This document shows, piece by piece, positions 25,325 to 32,637 of a DNA stretch of 42,397 nt. The stretch covers positions 1-42,397 of the forward strand of contig JBBWZQ010000356.1 in NCBI GenBank assembly GCA_039649115.1, in the 5' to 3' direction. A program made the translations under genes and the position numbers. Positions within the stretch are counted from its first letter, which is position 1. Every line of letters begins with the position of its first letter. The notes beneath the pieces were generated by a model, which saw nothing but the letters and a program-made list of their open reading frames with translations, was not told where the DNA came from and did no database searches. This DNA comes from DATEJJ01 sp039649115 (GTDB lineage Bacteria; Actinomycetota; Actinomycetes; Mycobacteriales; Micromonosporaceae).

Positions 25325-25582
25325 GTGTACGTGCGACTGACGGCCCCGTGGACCGATCCGGCAGGTGGGGTGCATGGCGCCGGCGACCTCGTGGACATCG
25401 ACATCGTCACCCTCGCCGAACTAGAGGAGCAGGGCGTGGTCGACAACGGTGAACCAGGCGTGGGCGGTCCGGACTGGGTCGGACCGGGTGAGGACGAACA
25501 GACGTCGTCGTGGGTGGGTCCCGGCGACGAGCCGGACACCGACGAGGACAACGAGGAGGCCGAGGACCAGGCCGAGGAGTAG
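25325..25582 (+). CDS. Small acidic protein, unknown function
   Basis: An 85-aa protein with a short structured N-terminus (VYVRLTAPWTDPAGGVHGAG, then DLVDIDIVTLAELEEQGVV) and a disordered tail very rich in Asp, Glu and Gly. No membrane segment or known motif was recognised. GTG 25325 is the nearest canonical start, 10 nt from the AGAGGGG ribosome site. An in-frame ATC at 25319 (reading Ile-Lys-Val-Tyr) has the better spacing of 4 nt, mirroring the divergent cyclase gene. It ends 12 bp from the convergent MFS gene. Confidence 0.75.
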   Translation: MYVRLTAPWTDPAGGVHGAGDLVDIDIVTLAELEEQGVVDNGEPGVGGPDWVGPGEDEQTSSWVGPGDEPDTDEDNEEAEDQAEE

Positions 25583-25594
25583 CAGAGCCGGGAC

Positions 25595-26857
25595 TCAGCC
25601 AGGGCCCGACGTCGCCACGGCGGTGTCGGGCCCTACCGTGCGCCGGGCGGCGCTGAGCATCGGGTACGTGACGGCGAGCGTCACCAGGACGCCGGTGCCG
25701 GAGATGGCGAGCACCCAGCGCGGCCCGACCCAGGTCACCAGCGGACCCCCGAGCGCGTACGCGAGAGCCGCCGCCGCGTACGGGAAGGTGTAGACGGTGC
25801 CGAAGACGGTACCCAGCCGGTGCTGCGGCACGTGCTGCTGGATCAGCGTGTCGTTGGCCACGTTCTCCCCGCCGTTGCCGGCTCCGGCCAGCGCCTGCCC
25901 GGCCAGCGCGACCGCGAGCACCGGGCTCACGCCGGTCAGCAGGGTACCGGCCGCGAAGGTCGCCAGCGCGGTGTAGAGCACCCGGGTGGCGGGCAGTGCG
26001 GGGCGGCGGCGCAGGACGCGCGCCAGCAGCAGCGGCGCGACGATCATGCCGAGCCCGTACCCGGTGCCCAGCAGGCCGACCAGCGCCGGGCTGGCATGCA
26101 GGTTGGTCAGGCCGAGCGGGATGACGGCCACGTTGTCCAGCGCGGCGAAGACCACGCTCAGGAAGAAGGCGCCGCACACCGCCCGTACCACCGGATCGGA
26201 ACTCACCACCGCGAGCCCACCGCGCAGGCCGGCTCCGAAGGTCTCCGCCGGCGCCACCGCCCGGGCCGCGGCGGCGCCGGCGGGCGCGGCCATCCGGCCC
26301 ACGGTGATCAGGACCGCGGAGGTGGTGAACGTGGCGACGTTGACCAGCAGCGTGCCGGCCAGCCCGAGCCAGGCCAGCAGCAGCCCGCCCAGCGCCGGCC
26401 CGGCGGCGAGTCCGATGTTGACGGCGATCGCGAGCTGGGCGTTGGCGGCGGCGATGTTGGGCAGGCCGACCATCCGCGGCAGCAGGCTGCGCCCGGACGG
26501 GGTGAACAGGGTGGCGAGCGTGGTGGTCGCGGCGATCAGCGCGAGCAGCACCGGCAGCGGCGGCCGGGCCAGCGCCAGCACCAGGTAGAGCGCGGCCTGC
26601 CCGAGGTCGCAACCGACCATCAGCCGCCGCTGGTTGTACCGGTCGGCCAGCGCGCCCAGCAGCGGGCCGGCCAGCCGGGGCACGGTGCCGGCGAGCAGCA
26701 GCAGCCCCATCGCGGTGCCGCCGCGCTGCGCGAACACGGCGATCAGCAGGGCGGTGTGCGCGATCTGGTCACCCGCGTACGACGCGAGCCGGGCGAACCA
26801 GTAGCGCCGGAAGGCGGGGTTGGCGGCGAACGGGGACCGTGCCACGGAGGGTGCCAT
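25595..26857 (-). CDS. MFS transporter
   Basis: A 420-aa major facilitator superfamily permease. About 12 hydrophobic segments are visible, starting with LASYAGDQIAHTALLIAVFA, and the loop 2-3 signature region GALADRYNQRRLMVG is present. The architecture resembles the drug/enterobactin-type exporter group; the substrate cannot be predicted. It follows the Crp-family regulator by 19 bp on the same strand, so the regulator probably controls or is co-transcribed with it. The ATG at 26857 has no strong ribosome site, consistent with downstream translation in an operon. Confidence 0.9.
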   Translation of the reverse strand: MAPSVARSPFAANPAFRRYWFARLASYAGDQIAHTALLIAVFAQRGGTAMGLLLLAGTVPRLAGPLLGALADRYNQRRLMVGCDLGQAALYLVLALARPPLPVLLALIAATTTLATLFTPSGRSLLPRMVGLPNIAAANAQLAIAVNIGLAAGPALGGLLLAWLGLAGTLLVNVATFTTSAVLITVGRMAAPAGAAAARAVAPAETFGAGLRGGLAVVSSDPVVRAVCGAFFLSVVFAALDNVAVIPLGLTNLHASPALVGLLGTGYGLGMIVAPLLLARVLRRRPALPATRVLYTALATFAAGTLLTGVSPVLAVALAGQALAGAGNGGENVANDTLIQQHVPQHRLGTVFGTVYTFPYAAAALAYALGGPLVTWVGPRWVLAISGTGVLVTLAVTYPMLSAARRTVGPDTAVATSGPG

Positions 26858-26876
26858 GGGACCGGCGGCGGCTGCG

Positions 26877-27569
26877 CTACCGGTCGGCCATGCCGGCGCG
26901 CCGGCGCAGCGCGACCAGGTCGGTGACCACGATGCGCCGGCCCTCGGTGCGCAGCCAGCCGCGGTTGGCGAACGAGCCGATCGCCTGGTTGACGCTCTGC
27001 CGGGAGCCGCCGGCCATTTCCGCCAGTTGGCTCTGGTTCAGTTCGATGGTGACCATCGGGGCCTGGCTGTCGCCGGCCAGCCGGACCAGGGTCTTGGCGA
27101 CCCGGCCGGGCAGGTCGAGGAAGACGTGGTCGGCGTTCTGTTCGGTCAGCCGGCGGATCAGGGCGCCCAGCGAGCGCATCACCGCGTCGAGGATGCGCGA
27201 GTTGGCGTGGACCAGTTCGATGAAGGCGCCGCGGGACAGCGCCAGCGCGGAGGTGTCCTCGATCGCCTCCGCCGACGCGGAGCGCGCCGAACCGTCCAGA
27301 AGGGACACTTCGCCGAGGACGTCGGGTGGGCGCATGACGTTGAGTACGGCCCGTTCGCCGGTCGGTGAGGTGCGGAACACCGCGACCGCGCCGCGGCGCA
27401 GCACGATCAGCGACTCGCCGGGGTCGTTCTCGACGAACAGCAGCTGACCCTTGCGGTAGGTCCGCGGTACCGCGGCCGCGATCACCCGCTGCCGCACCTC
27501 GGGTTCGAGGGTGGCGAACAGGTCGACGCCGGTCAGCGCGTCGCCGGGATCCGGCAGCCGTCCATCCAC
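26877..27569 (-). CDS. Crp/Fnr-family transcriptional regulator
   Basis: A 230-aa dimeric regulator. The N-terminal cyclic-nucleotide-binding beta-barrel (about 15-125) has the phosphate cassette VLGEVSLLDGSARSASA, with Gly-Glu and Arg-Ser in the positions used by CRP for cAMP. The central dimer helix is about 130-155 and the C-terminal winged HTH is about 160-222 with ELNQSQLAEMAGGSRQSVNQAI. It lacks the Cys cluster of Fnr. A cAMP-making enzyme is encoded about 1.7 kb away, which fits cAMP as ligand. The GTG start has a GGGGAGGGG site. A perfect 8-bp dyad lies just upstream, suggesting self-regulation. Confidence 0.93.
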   Translation of the reverse strand: MDGRLPDPGDALTGVDLFATLEPEVRQRVIAAAVPRTYRKGQLLFVENDPGESLIVLRRGAVAVFRTSPTGERAVLNVMRPPDVLGEVSLLDGSARSASAEAIEDTSALALSRGAFIELVHANSRILDAVMRSLGALIRRLTEQNADHVFLDLPGRVAKTLVRLAGDSQAPMVTIELNQSQLAEMAGGSRQSVNQAIGSFANRGWLRTEGRRIVVTDLVALRRRAGMADR

Positions 27570-27596
27570 GGGCCTACCCCTCCCCGGTGAGACCCA

Positions 27597-27617
27597 GCCG
27601 AACTGCCCGAGTTCGGC
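27597..27617. promoter_or_regulatory. Perfect dyad upstream of the Crp-family gene
   Basis: Arms GCCGAACT and AGTTCGGC are perfect inverted repeats of 8 bp separated by GCCCG. The dyad lies between an AT-rich promoter-like patch and the Crp-family start codon. That is a typical place for an operator that blocks transcription. It could also form a hairpin in the leader RNA. Confidence 0.5.
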
Positions 27618-27867
27618 CGACTAGATAGATCATGACGGTGTTGTGGCGGGATGTACACCCCCATGCACACCCTGTTGCGCTTCGCGCCAGCACACACCAC
27701 CGCGTGGCAGGGTAGCCCGTCAGGCCTGGCGTAGGCGAGCGCGGGTCGGTAACGAAACGCCCGCTTCACACCTGACAGCGCCGGATCGCCCCCCTCCCTT
27801 CGGTTGGCATGTCCGACCGGTTCGGCTGGTACCACCCAACACGTCGCTGCCGGGGGCGGGCCGGCGG

Positions 27868-27873
27868 GATAAT
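27868..27873 (+). promoter_or_regulatory. Candidate -10 box of the phosphotransferase-like gene
   Basis: GATAAT ends 6 nt before the GTG at 27880. The transcript would start at or next to the start codon (leaderless). The -35 is weak. Confidence 0.45.
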
Positions 27874-27879
27874 CGGTCG

Positions 27880-28764
27880 GTGGTCACGGAGGACCAGATC
27901 CGCGCCGCGCTCCGCACGCAGTGGCACCTGCCGCCCGAGGAGTGCGTTGCGCTGTCCACATCGGATCGGGCCGCGACGTGGCTGGTCACCGCCGGTGGCG
28001 ACCGGTACGTGGCGAAGCTGGTGGCCGCCGCCGACCGGGAGCAGTTGCAGGTCAGCCTCGCCGTGGCCGAGCACCTGGACCGCATCGGGTTCACCGTCGG
28101 AGGTCCGGTGTGGTCGGTCGACGGCATGCTCGCCGTACCGCTGGCCACCGGCTCGCTCGCGCTGCTGCGACACGTGCCGGGCCGGCCGCTGGACGGCGCG
28201 AACCCGGTCGACCAGCTCTGGTGGGGTGACCTGCTCGGCGCGGTGCACCGGGGGCTGTCCGGGTTCAGCCACCCGCGCCTGATCCGGCTCCGGCCGCTCA
28301 ACCCCGACCTGCCCCACCTGTCGCTGGAGCCCTGGCTGCGCCCCGCGGTGGCGGCGGCGACCGCGGGGCTGGTCCGGCTCACCGTCACCGACCAGCTCAC
28401 CTACGGGGTGGTGCACGGCGACCCGCGGCCCGGCTCGTTCCGGCTGGACCCGGACACCGGCCGCACCGGCCTGGTCGGCTGGGACAGCGTCGCGATCGGA
28501 CTGTTGATGTTCGACCTGGCCAACGCGGTCGCGTACGCGGGCGGCCCGGACCAGGCGGTCGAACTGCTGGACGGGTACCGGGCGGCCGGCCCGCTGCCGC
28601 CCGGCGAGATCGATGCCGCGCTCCCCGTGGTGCTGCGGTGCCGGTGGGCGCGGCGGGCCGAGGGCCTGGCCCGGCGCATCGCCGAGCAACCCGACGACGC
28701 GGAGCGGGCCTGGGTCGGGCTGCACGAGGCGCGGGACGCGCTGGCCGCCCTCGCCCAGGCGTGA
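27880..28764 (+). CDS. Aminoglycoside-phosphotransferase-fold protein, degenerate active site
   Basis: A 294-aa protein of the APH/choline-kinase fold. The N-lobe has TSDRAATWLVTAGGDRYVAKLV with the nucleotide-binding Lys. The C-lobe has the Brenner-type motif VHGDPRPGS (178-186), where the usual Asn is Ser186. The metal-binding Asp of the following IDW/IDF motif is Gly200 (GLVGWD). MFDLANAVAYAG follows as in active relatives. HGD itself is kept, but loss of two metal ligands suggests a weakened or non-catalytic protein. The substrate is unknown and antibiotic resistance should not be assumed. It is followed 27 bp later by the exoribonuclease gene. Confidence 0.82.
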   Translation: MVTEDQIRAALRTQWHLPPEECVALSTSDRAATWLVTAGGDRYVAKLVAAADREQLQVSLAVAEHLDRIGFTVGGPVWSVDGMLAVPLATGSLALLRHVPGRPLDGANPVDQLWWGDLLGAVHRGLSGFSHPRLIRLRPLNPDLPHLSLEPWLRPAVAAATAGLVRLTVTDQLTYGVVHGDPRPGSFRLDPDTGRTGLVGWDSVAIGLLMFDLANAVAYAGGPDQAVELLDGYRAAGPLPPGEIDAALPVVLRCRWARRAEGLARRIAEQPDDAERAWVGLHEARDALAALAQA

Positions 28765-28791
28765 TCTTCGGTGCCTGGCAGGATGAGGCCG

Positions 28792-29343
28792 GTGACGTAC
28801 CGGTACTTCTACGACTGCGAGTTCATCGAGGACGGCCGTACGGTCGACCTGGTCTCGATCGGCGCGGTCGACGAGTACGGCCGGGAGTTCTACGCCGTCT
28901 CCACCGAGTTCGACGCGTCCCGTGCCGTGCCCTGGGTGCGCCGCCACGTCCTGGACAAGCTCCCCTCGCCCGGTGAACCCGCGTGGCGCTCCCGCGAGCG
29001 GATCCGCGACGACCTGTACGAGTTCCTGGTGGCCCCGCTGCGCGAGCGGCCGGACGACGACCTGGAGCTGTGGGCGTGGTACGCGGCCTACGACCACGTC
29101 GTGCTCGCCCAGCTCTGGGGTCCGATGACCGCGCTGCCCCGGCGCATCCCGCGCTTCACGAAGGATCTTCGGCAACTGTGGGACGACCGGGAGCGGCCCC
29201 CGCTGCCGGCGGCGGCGGGCCGGCACGACGCCCTCGTGGACGCCCGGCACAACCTGGCCCGCTGGCACGCTCTCGAACGGGTACGGCTACAGTGCGCGGT
29301 GCAACCCGGCCCCGGCACGGCAGCGTCACCGATCAATCCTTGA
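28792..29343 (+). CDS. 3'-5' exoribonuclease AS (Rv2179c family, DEDD)
   Basis: A 183-aa RNase T-like protein. The first catalytic pair D-x-E lies in FYDCEFIEDG, the third Asp in the AAYDHVVL region and the final HD...D in RHDALVDARHNLARW. Length and motifs match the polyadenylate-specific exoribonuclease characterised in mycobacteria (Rv2179c), which trims 3' overhangs and prefers poly(A). The gene is likewise near the class II DAHP synthase in M. tuberculosis. GTG 28792 was preferred to the upstream ATGs because the family begins right before the YRYFYDCEF strand. A CAGGAT box lies 7 nt upstream, so the transcript may be leaderless. Confidence 0.9.
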   Translation: MTYRYFYDCEFIEDGRTVDLVSIGAVDEYGREFYAVSTEFDASRAVPWVRRHVLDKLPSPGEPAWRSRERIRDDLYEFLVAPLRERPDDDLELWAWYAAYDHVVLAQLWGPMTALPRRIPRFTKDLRQLWDDRERPPLPAAAGRHDALVDARHNLARWHALERVRLQCAVQPGPGTAASPINP

Positions 29344-29362
29344 CTAGGAGGACAAGCAGATC

Positions 29363-30391
29363 ATGCGTATCGGAGTGCTGACTGGAGGCGGCGACTGCCC
29401 CGGCCTCAACGCGGTCATCCGAGCGGTGGTTCGCAAGGGGGTGTCCACGTACGGTCACGAATTCGTCGGCTTCCAGGACGGCTGGCGGGGACCGCTGGAG
29501 GGCCAGACCCGCCCGCTGGGCGTGGCCGAGGTCCGGGGCATCCTGCCGCGCGGCGGCACGATCCTGGGCTCCTCGCGGACCAACCCATTCAAGATCGATG
29601 GCGGCGTCGAGAAGGTGAAGTCCACCCTCGCGGAGCTGCGCATCGACGCGCTGGTCGCGATCGGCGGCGAGGACACCCTCGGCGTGGCCACCAGGCTGGA
29701 CGAGCTGGACGTGAAGGTGGTCGGGGTACCGAAGACGATCGACAACGACCTGGGTGCGACCGACTACACCTTCGGCTTCGACACCGCGGTCAACATCGCG
29801 ATGGAGGCGATCGACCGGCTGCACACCACCGCCGAGAGCCACCACCGCACCTTGGTCGTCGAGGTGATGGGCCGGCATGCCGGCTGGATCGCGCTGCACG
29901 CCGGGCTGGCCGGCGGCGCCAACGTCATCCTGCTGCCCGAGCGCGAGTTCGACGTCGACGAGGTGGCCGCGTACGTCGAGAAGCGGTTCCAGACCCAGTA
30001 CTCGCCGATCGTCGTGGTCGCCGAGGGCGCGATGCCGCTGGGCGGCCAGATGGTGCTGCACAACCAGGAGCTGGACGCGTTCGGCCACGTGCGTTTCGGC
30101 GGGATCGGGCAGTGGCTGGCCGACCAGCTGGAAGCGCGTACCGGCAAGGAGGCCCGCACCGTCGTGCTCGGCCACATCCAGCGCGGGGGAACTCCCACCG
30201 CGTTCGACCGGGTGCTCGCGACCCGGTTCGGGCTGCACGCGATCGACGCGGTGCACGAGGCCGACTTCGGCACGATGGTGGCCCTGCGGGGTACCGACAT
30301 CGTGCGGGTGCCGCTGGCCGAGGCGACCCGGGAGCTGAAGACGGTACCGGTCGAGCGGTACACCGAGGCCGAGGTGTTCTTTGGGTCCTGA
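29363..30391 (+). CDS. pfk: 6-phosphofructokinase with PPi-type active site
   Basis: A 342-aa PfkA-superfamily enzyme converting fructose 6-phosphate to fructose 1,6-bisphosphate. Motifs are LTGGGDCPGLNA, GGEDT at 101-105, PKTIDNDL at 123-130 (catalytic Asp in TIDND), MGRHAGWIA and LGHIQRGG. Residue 104 is Asp and residue 124 is Lys. In this family that pair is the hallmark of pyrophosphate-dependent enzymes, such as the one known from Amycolatopsis methanolica, whereas ATP enzymes have Gly at 104 and usually Gly at 124. PPi dependence is therefore predicted. The ATG has AGGAGG 11 nt upstream. The gene overlaps proC by 11 bp. Confidence 0.94.
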   Translation: MRIGVLTGGGDCPGLNAVIRAVVRKGVSTYGHEFVGFQDGWRGPLEGQTRPLGVAEVRGILPRGGTILGSSRTNPFKIDGGVEKVKSTLAELRIDALVAIGGEDTLGVATRLDELDVKVVGVPKTIDNDLGATDYTFGFDTAVNIAMEAIDRLHTTAESHHRTLVVEVMGRHAGWIALHAGLAGGANVILLPEREFDVDEVAAYVEKRFQTQYSPIVVVAEGAMPLGGQMVLHNQELDAFGHVRFGGIGQWLADQLEARTGKEARTVVLGHIQRGGTPTAFDRVLATRFGLHAIDAVHEADFGTMVALRGTDIVRVPLAEATRELKTVPVERYTEAEVFFGS

Positions 30392-31196
30392 GGTCCATAC
30401 CGTCGCGGTACTCGGCGCCGGGAAGATCGGCGAGGTGTTGCTGTCCGGCCTGCTGCGCTCGGGCTGGCCGGTCGGCCGGCTGCTCGCCACGGCACGCCGC
30501 GCCGAACGGGCACAGGAGCTGTCCGGCCGGTACGGCATCCGGGTCGTGGACAACGAGTCGGCGGTGGCCGAGGCCGAGGTGCTGGCCATCGCCGTCAAGC
30601 CGCAGGACGCCGGCGCGCTGCTCGCCGACATCGGCCCGAAGGTGCCGGGCGGGAAGCTCGTCGTGTCGCTGTGCGCCGGCCTGCCCACCTCCTTCTTCGC
30701 GAAGTGGCTGCCCGAGGGCACCCCGGTGGTGCGCGTGATGACCAACACGCCGGCCCTGGTGGACCAGGCCATGACGGCCATCTCCGCCGGCGAGTACGCC
30801 ACGGCCGAGCACCTCGCGCTGGCCGAGGAGATGTTCGCCCCGCTGGGCCGCACGGTGCGCGTACCTGAGTCGCAGCAGGACGCGGTGACCGCGCTCTCCG
30901 GCTCCGGCCCGGCGTACTTCTACTACCTCGTCGAGGCCATGACCGACGCCGGCATCCTGCTCGGCCTGCCCCGGCAGGTGGCGCACGAGCTGATCGTGCA
31001 GACCGCGATCGGCTCCGCCACCATGCTGCGCGAGTCGGGGGAGCACCCGGTCAAGCTGCGCGAGGCGGTTACCTCACCGGCCGGCACCACCATCAGCGCC
31101 ATCCGGGAACTGGAGAACCACGGTGTCCGCGCGGCCCTGCTGGCCGCCCTGGAAGCGGCCCGCGACCGAGCCCGCGAAATCGCCCAGCAGGCGTAG
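30381..31196 (+). CDS. proC: Pyrroline-5-carboxylate reductase
   Basis: A 271-aa NAD(P)H-dependent enzyme for the last step of proline synthesis. The N-terminal Rossmann motif is VLGAGKIGEVLLSGL, ATARRAER follows at the cofactor phosphate site, AVKPQD is conserved, and the C-terminal signature runs from ALSGSGPAYFYYLVEAM to EAVTSPAGTTISAIRELE. Length is normal. The start is TTG 30381 inside the end of the phosphofructokinase gene with GAGG upstream; no ATG or GTG fits the N-terminal strand. Coupling with pfk ties proline synthesis to a glycolytic gene by expression, not by pathway. A repeat-bearing spacer follows. Confidence 0.94.
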   Translation: MGPEVHTVAVLGAGKIGEVLLSGLLRSGWPVGRLLATARRAERAQELSGRYGIRVVDNESAVAEAEVLAIAVKPQDAGALLADIGPKVPGGKLVVSLCAGLPTSFFAKWLPEGTPVVRVMTNTPALVDQAMTAISAGEYATAEHLALAEEMFAPLGRTVRVPESQQDAVTALSGSGPAYFYYLVEAMTDAGILLGLPRQVAHELIVQTAIGSATMLRESGEHPVKLREAVTSPAGTTISAIRELENHGVRAALLAALEAARDRAREIAQQA

Positions 31197-31232
31197 CGGG
31201 CGCGGTGGGCCGCCGAGCGCACCGTGAGCGTC

Positions 31233-31311
31233 GCGGCCCGCGGAGCGAGCCAACGTCACAGCGGCCCGCGGAGCGAGCCAACGGCACAGCGCCCGCGTAG
31301 CGAGCTCATGA
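31233..31311. repeat. 28-bp direct repeats in the proC downstream spacer
   Basis: Two adjacent 28-bp units (31233-31260 and 31261-31288) differ at one base and begin GCGGCCCGCGGAGCGAGCC. A shorter, degraded third unit follows (31289-31311) with the same CGCG.AGCGAGC core. They fill most of the 134-bp spacer between proC and the DUF2203 gene. They may be a small dispersed intergenic element or slippage products. Confidence 0.8.
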
Positions 31312-31330
31312 ACGGAGGATACTGAGCCTC

Positions 31331-31693
31331 GTGCTCACGCTCTCCGACGCGCGACTGATCCTCGCCGCCGTGCGTCCACGGCTGGCGGGGCTCATCGAGA
31401 TCCGCGCCAACCTCGCGGAGCTGCGGGCCGATCTGGAGCGCGACCAGACCAGCCCGCTGGGCGGCCTGGCCGAGGCCAAGGCGTGGGAGGCGCGGCTGTT
31501 CACCGACCTGGAGTACCTGTCCGGGCAGGGTGCACAGGTGAAGGGGTACGCACCGCTGCTGCTCGACTTCCCGGGCGAGATCGACCGGGTACCCATGCTG
31601 TGGTGCTGGCTGGAGGGCGACCCGGACATCCTGTGGTACCACCGTGCGGACTGCGGGTTCGCCGGCCGCCGCCGGGTGCACGCCCTGGACTGA
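31331..31693 (+). CDS. DUF2203 family protein
   Basis: A 120-aa protein of the DUF2203 family. The N-terminal helices begin LTLSDARLILAAVRPRLAGL. The conserved C-terminal part reads GYAPLLLDFPGEID, WCWLEGDPDILWYHR and CGFAGRRRV, which are the family signature. The function is unknown. GTG 31331 is the only start near the first helix; a GGAGG lies 12 nt upstream, rather far. It is followed by a 32-bp gap and the phosphoribosyltransferase gene. Confidence 0.85.
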   Translation: MLTLSDARLILAAVRPRLAGLIEIRANLAELRADLERDQTSPLGGLAEAKAWEARLFTDLEYLSGQGAQVKGYAPLLLDFPGEIDRVPMLWCWLEGDPDILWYHRADCGFAGRRRVHALD

Positions 31694-31718
31694 CCGGGCG
31701 GCACGCTGCCGATACCAT
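31690..31718 (+). promoter_or_regulatory. Candidate promoter of the phosphoribosyltransferase gene
   Basis: CTGACC (31690-31695), a 17-nt spacer and TACCAT (31713-31718), then 7 nt to the ATG at 31726. This looks like a leaderless promoter overlapping the DUF2203 stop codon. Confidence 0.45.
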
Positions 31719-31725
31719 GCGCGCG

Positions 31726-32220
31726 ATGGCTGACGAGCGCGAAGTACTGACGTGGGAACGGTTCGGCGTGGCCGGGCGGGAGCTGGCCGTGCTGGTGGAC
31801 GAGGACGGGTTCGTACCCGACCTGATCCTGTCGATCGCCCGTGGCGGCCTGTTCGTCGCGGGCGCGCTGGGCTACGCGCTGGACGTGAAGAACCTGCACG
31901 TGATGAACGTGGAGTTCTACACCGGGGTGGACCAGCGCCTCGACATGCCGGTGATGCTGCCGCCGGTGCCCAACGTGGTCGACCTCACCGGGGCACGCGT
32001 GCTGGTCGCCGACGACGTGGCGGACACCGGCGCCACCCTGCGGCTGGTCCGGGACTTCTGCCGGGACCACGTGGCGGAGGTCCGCTGCGCGGTGATCTAC
32101 CAGAAGCCGCACTCGCTGGTGGACTGCGAGTACGTCTGGCGGCGTACCGACCGGTGGATCGACTTTCCGTGGTCCGTCCAGCCGCCGGTCCGGTTGCGGC
32201 GGGGAGTGCTGGACGCCTGA
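31726..32220 (+). CDS. Phosphoribosyltransferase-fold protein
   Basis: A 164-aa type I PRTase-fold protein. The PRPP-binding loop is VLVADDVADTGATL (about 86-99), and LILSIARGGLFVAGAL holds the pyrophosphate loop. It resembles the hypoxanthine/xanthine-type and Gpt-like proteins of actinobacteria. The base or nucleobase substrate cannot be assigned, and a regulatory PRTase is possible. ATG 31726 was chosen over the ATG two codons earlier because it lies 7 nt after a TACCAT box. The next gene starts 20 bp downstream. Confidence 0.87.
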   Translation: MADEREVLTWERFGVAGRELAVLVDEDGFVPDLILSIARGGLFVAGALGYALDVKNLHVMNVEFYTGVDQRLDMPVMLPPVPNVVDLTGARVLVADDVADTGATLRLVRDFCRDHVAEVRCAVIYQKPHSLVDCEYVWRRTDRWIDFPWSVQPPVRLRRGVLDA

Positions 32221-32228
32221 CCTCGCGC

Positions 32229-32234
32229 TACCTT
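32229..32234 (+). promoter_or_regulatory. Candidate -10 box of the one-TM protein gene
   Basis: TACCTT ends 6 nt before the GTG at 32241, right after the stop of the preceding gene, compatible with leaderless transcription. Confidence 0.35.
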
Positions 32235-32240
32235 TGCCCG

Positions 32241-32615
32241 GTGCCCAGCAAACCCCGCAGAGCAGACCCGCCCGGAAAGCCGGCCCCGCCGGCGCCCGCG
32301 GCGGCAGCCGGCCCGGCGGCGAAGTCGGCCACCGGCAGCGGCCCGGCGAACGTGAGCCGGCGGGTCAGGGCCGGGCTGCCGAGCCGGGCCGAGCAGAAGC
32401 GCGCCCGGCTGGCCGAGGCAGAGGCCGACCTGGAGCGCAAGCGGCGCGCCACCCGGCGGCGCCGGCTGTGGATCGCCGCCGCGGTGCTCGCGGCCGTCGC
32501 GGCGCTGGTGCTCTTCGACATCTTCGCCATCCACCACGCGTCCAAGTCGAAGAAGCGGGCGGCGGCGATCCCCTCGGTCGCGGCCCGCACGGGTACCGGG
32601 CGGTCCAGCCTGTGA
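32241..32615 (+). CDS. Small basic protein with one transmembrane helix
   Basis: A 124-aa protein. The N-terminal third is Pro/Ala/Lys-rich and likely disordered. A highly charged helix (about 50-75, RAEQKRARLAEAEADLERKR) precedes a single transmembrane segment (about 78-98). A short basic tail (SKSKKRAAA) follows. No known domain. By charge the N-terminus should be cytosolic. It sits between the PRTase and DAHP synthase genes, each of which has its own candidate -10 box. No function is inferred. Confidence 0.75.
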   Translation: MPSKPRRADPPGKPAPPAPAAAAGPAAKSATGSGPANVSRRVRAGLPSRAEQKRARLAEAEADLERKRRATRRRRLWIAAAVLAAVAALVLFDIFAIHHASKSKKRAAAIPSVAARTGTGRSSL

Positions 32616-32637
32616 GCAAAGCCCTGGACCCGCCCCG

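Larger units (their letters stand above)
27570..27879. other. 310-bp divergent intergenic region
   Basis: No supported gene. It holds, from left, the ribosome site of the Crp gene, a perfect dyad (27597-27617), an AT-rich patch (about 27619-27636) that probably contains the Crp gene promoter, and a weak inverted pair GGTGT/ACACC (27638-27642 and 27655-27659). The GATAAT box of the rightward gene is at 27868-27873. The middle (about 27660-27860) shows nothing I can assign. Confidence 0.6.

Noticed and set aside
27638..27659. GGTGT/ACACC inverted pair as a second Crp operator
   Set aside because: Arms of only 5 bp with a 12-nt spacer are too weak to call in this sequence.
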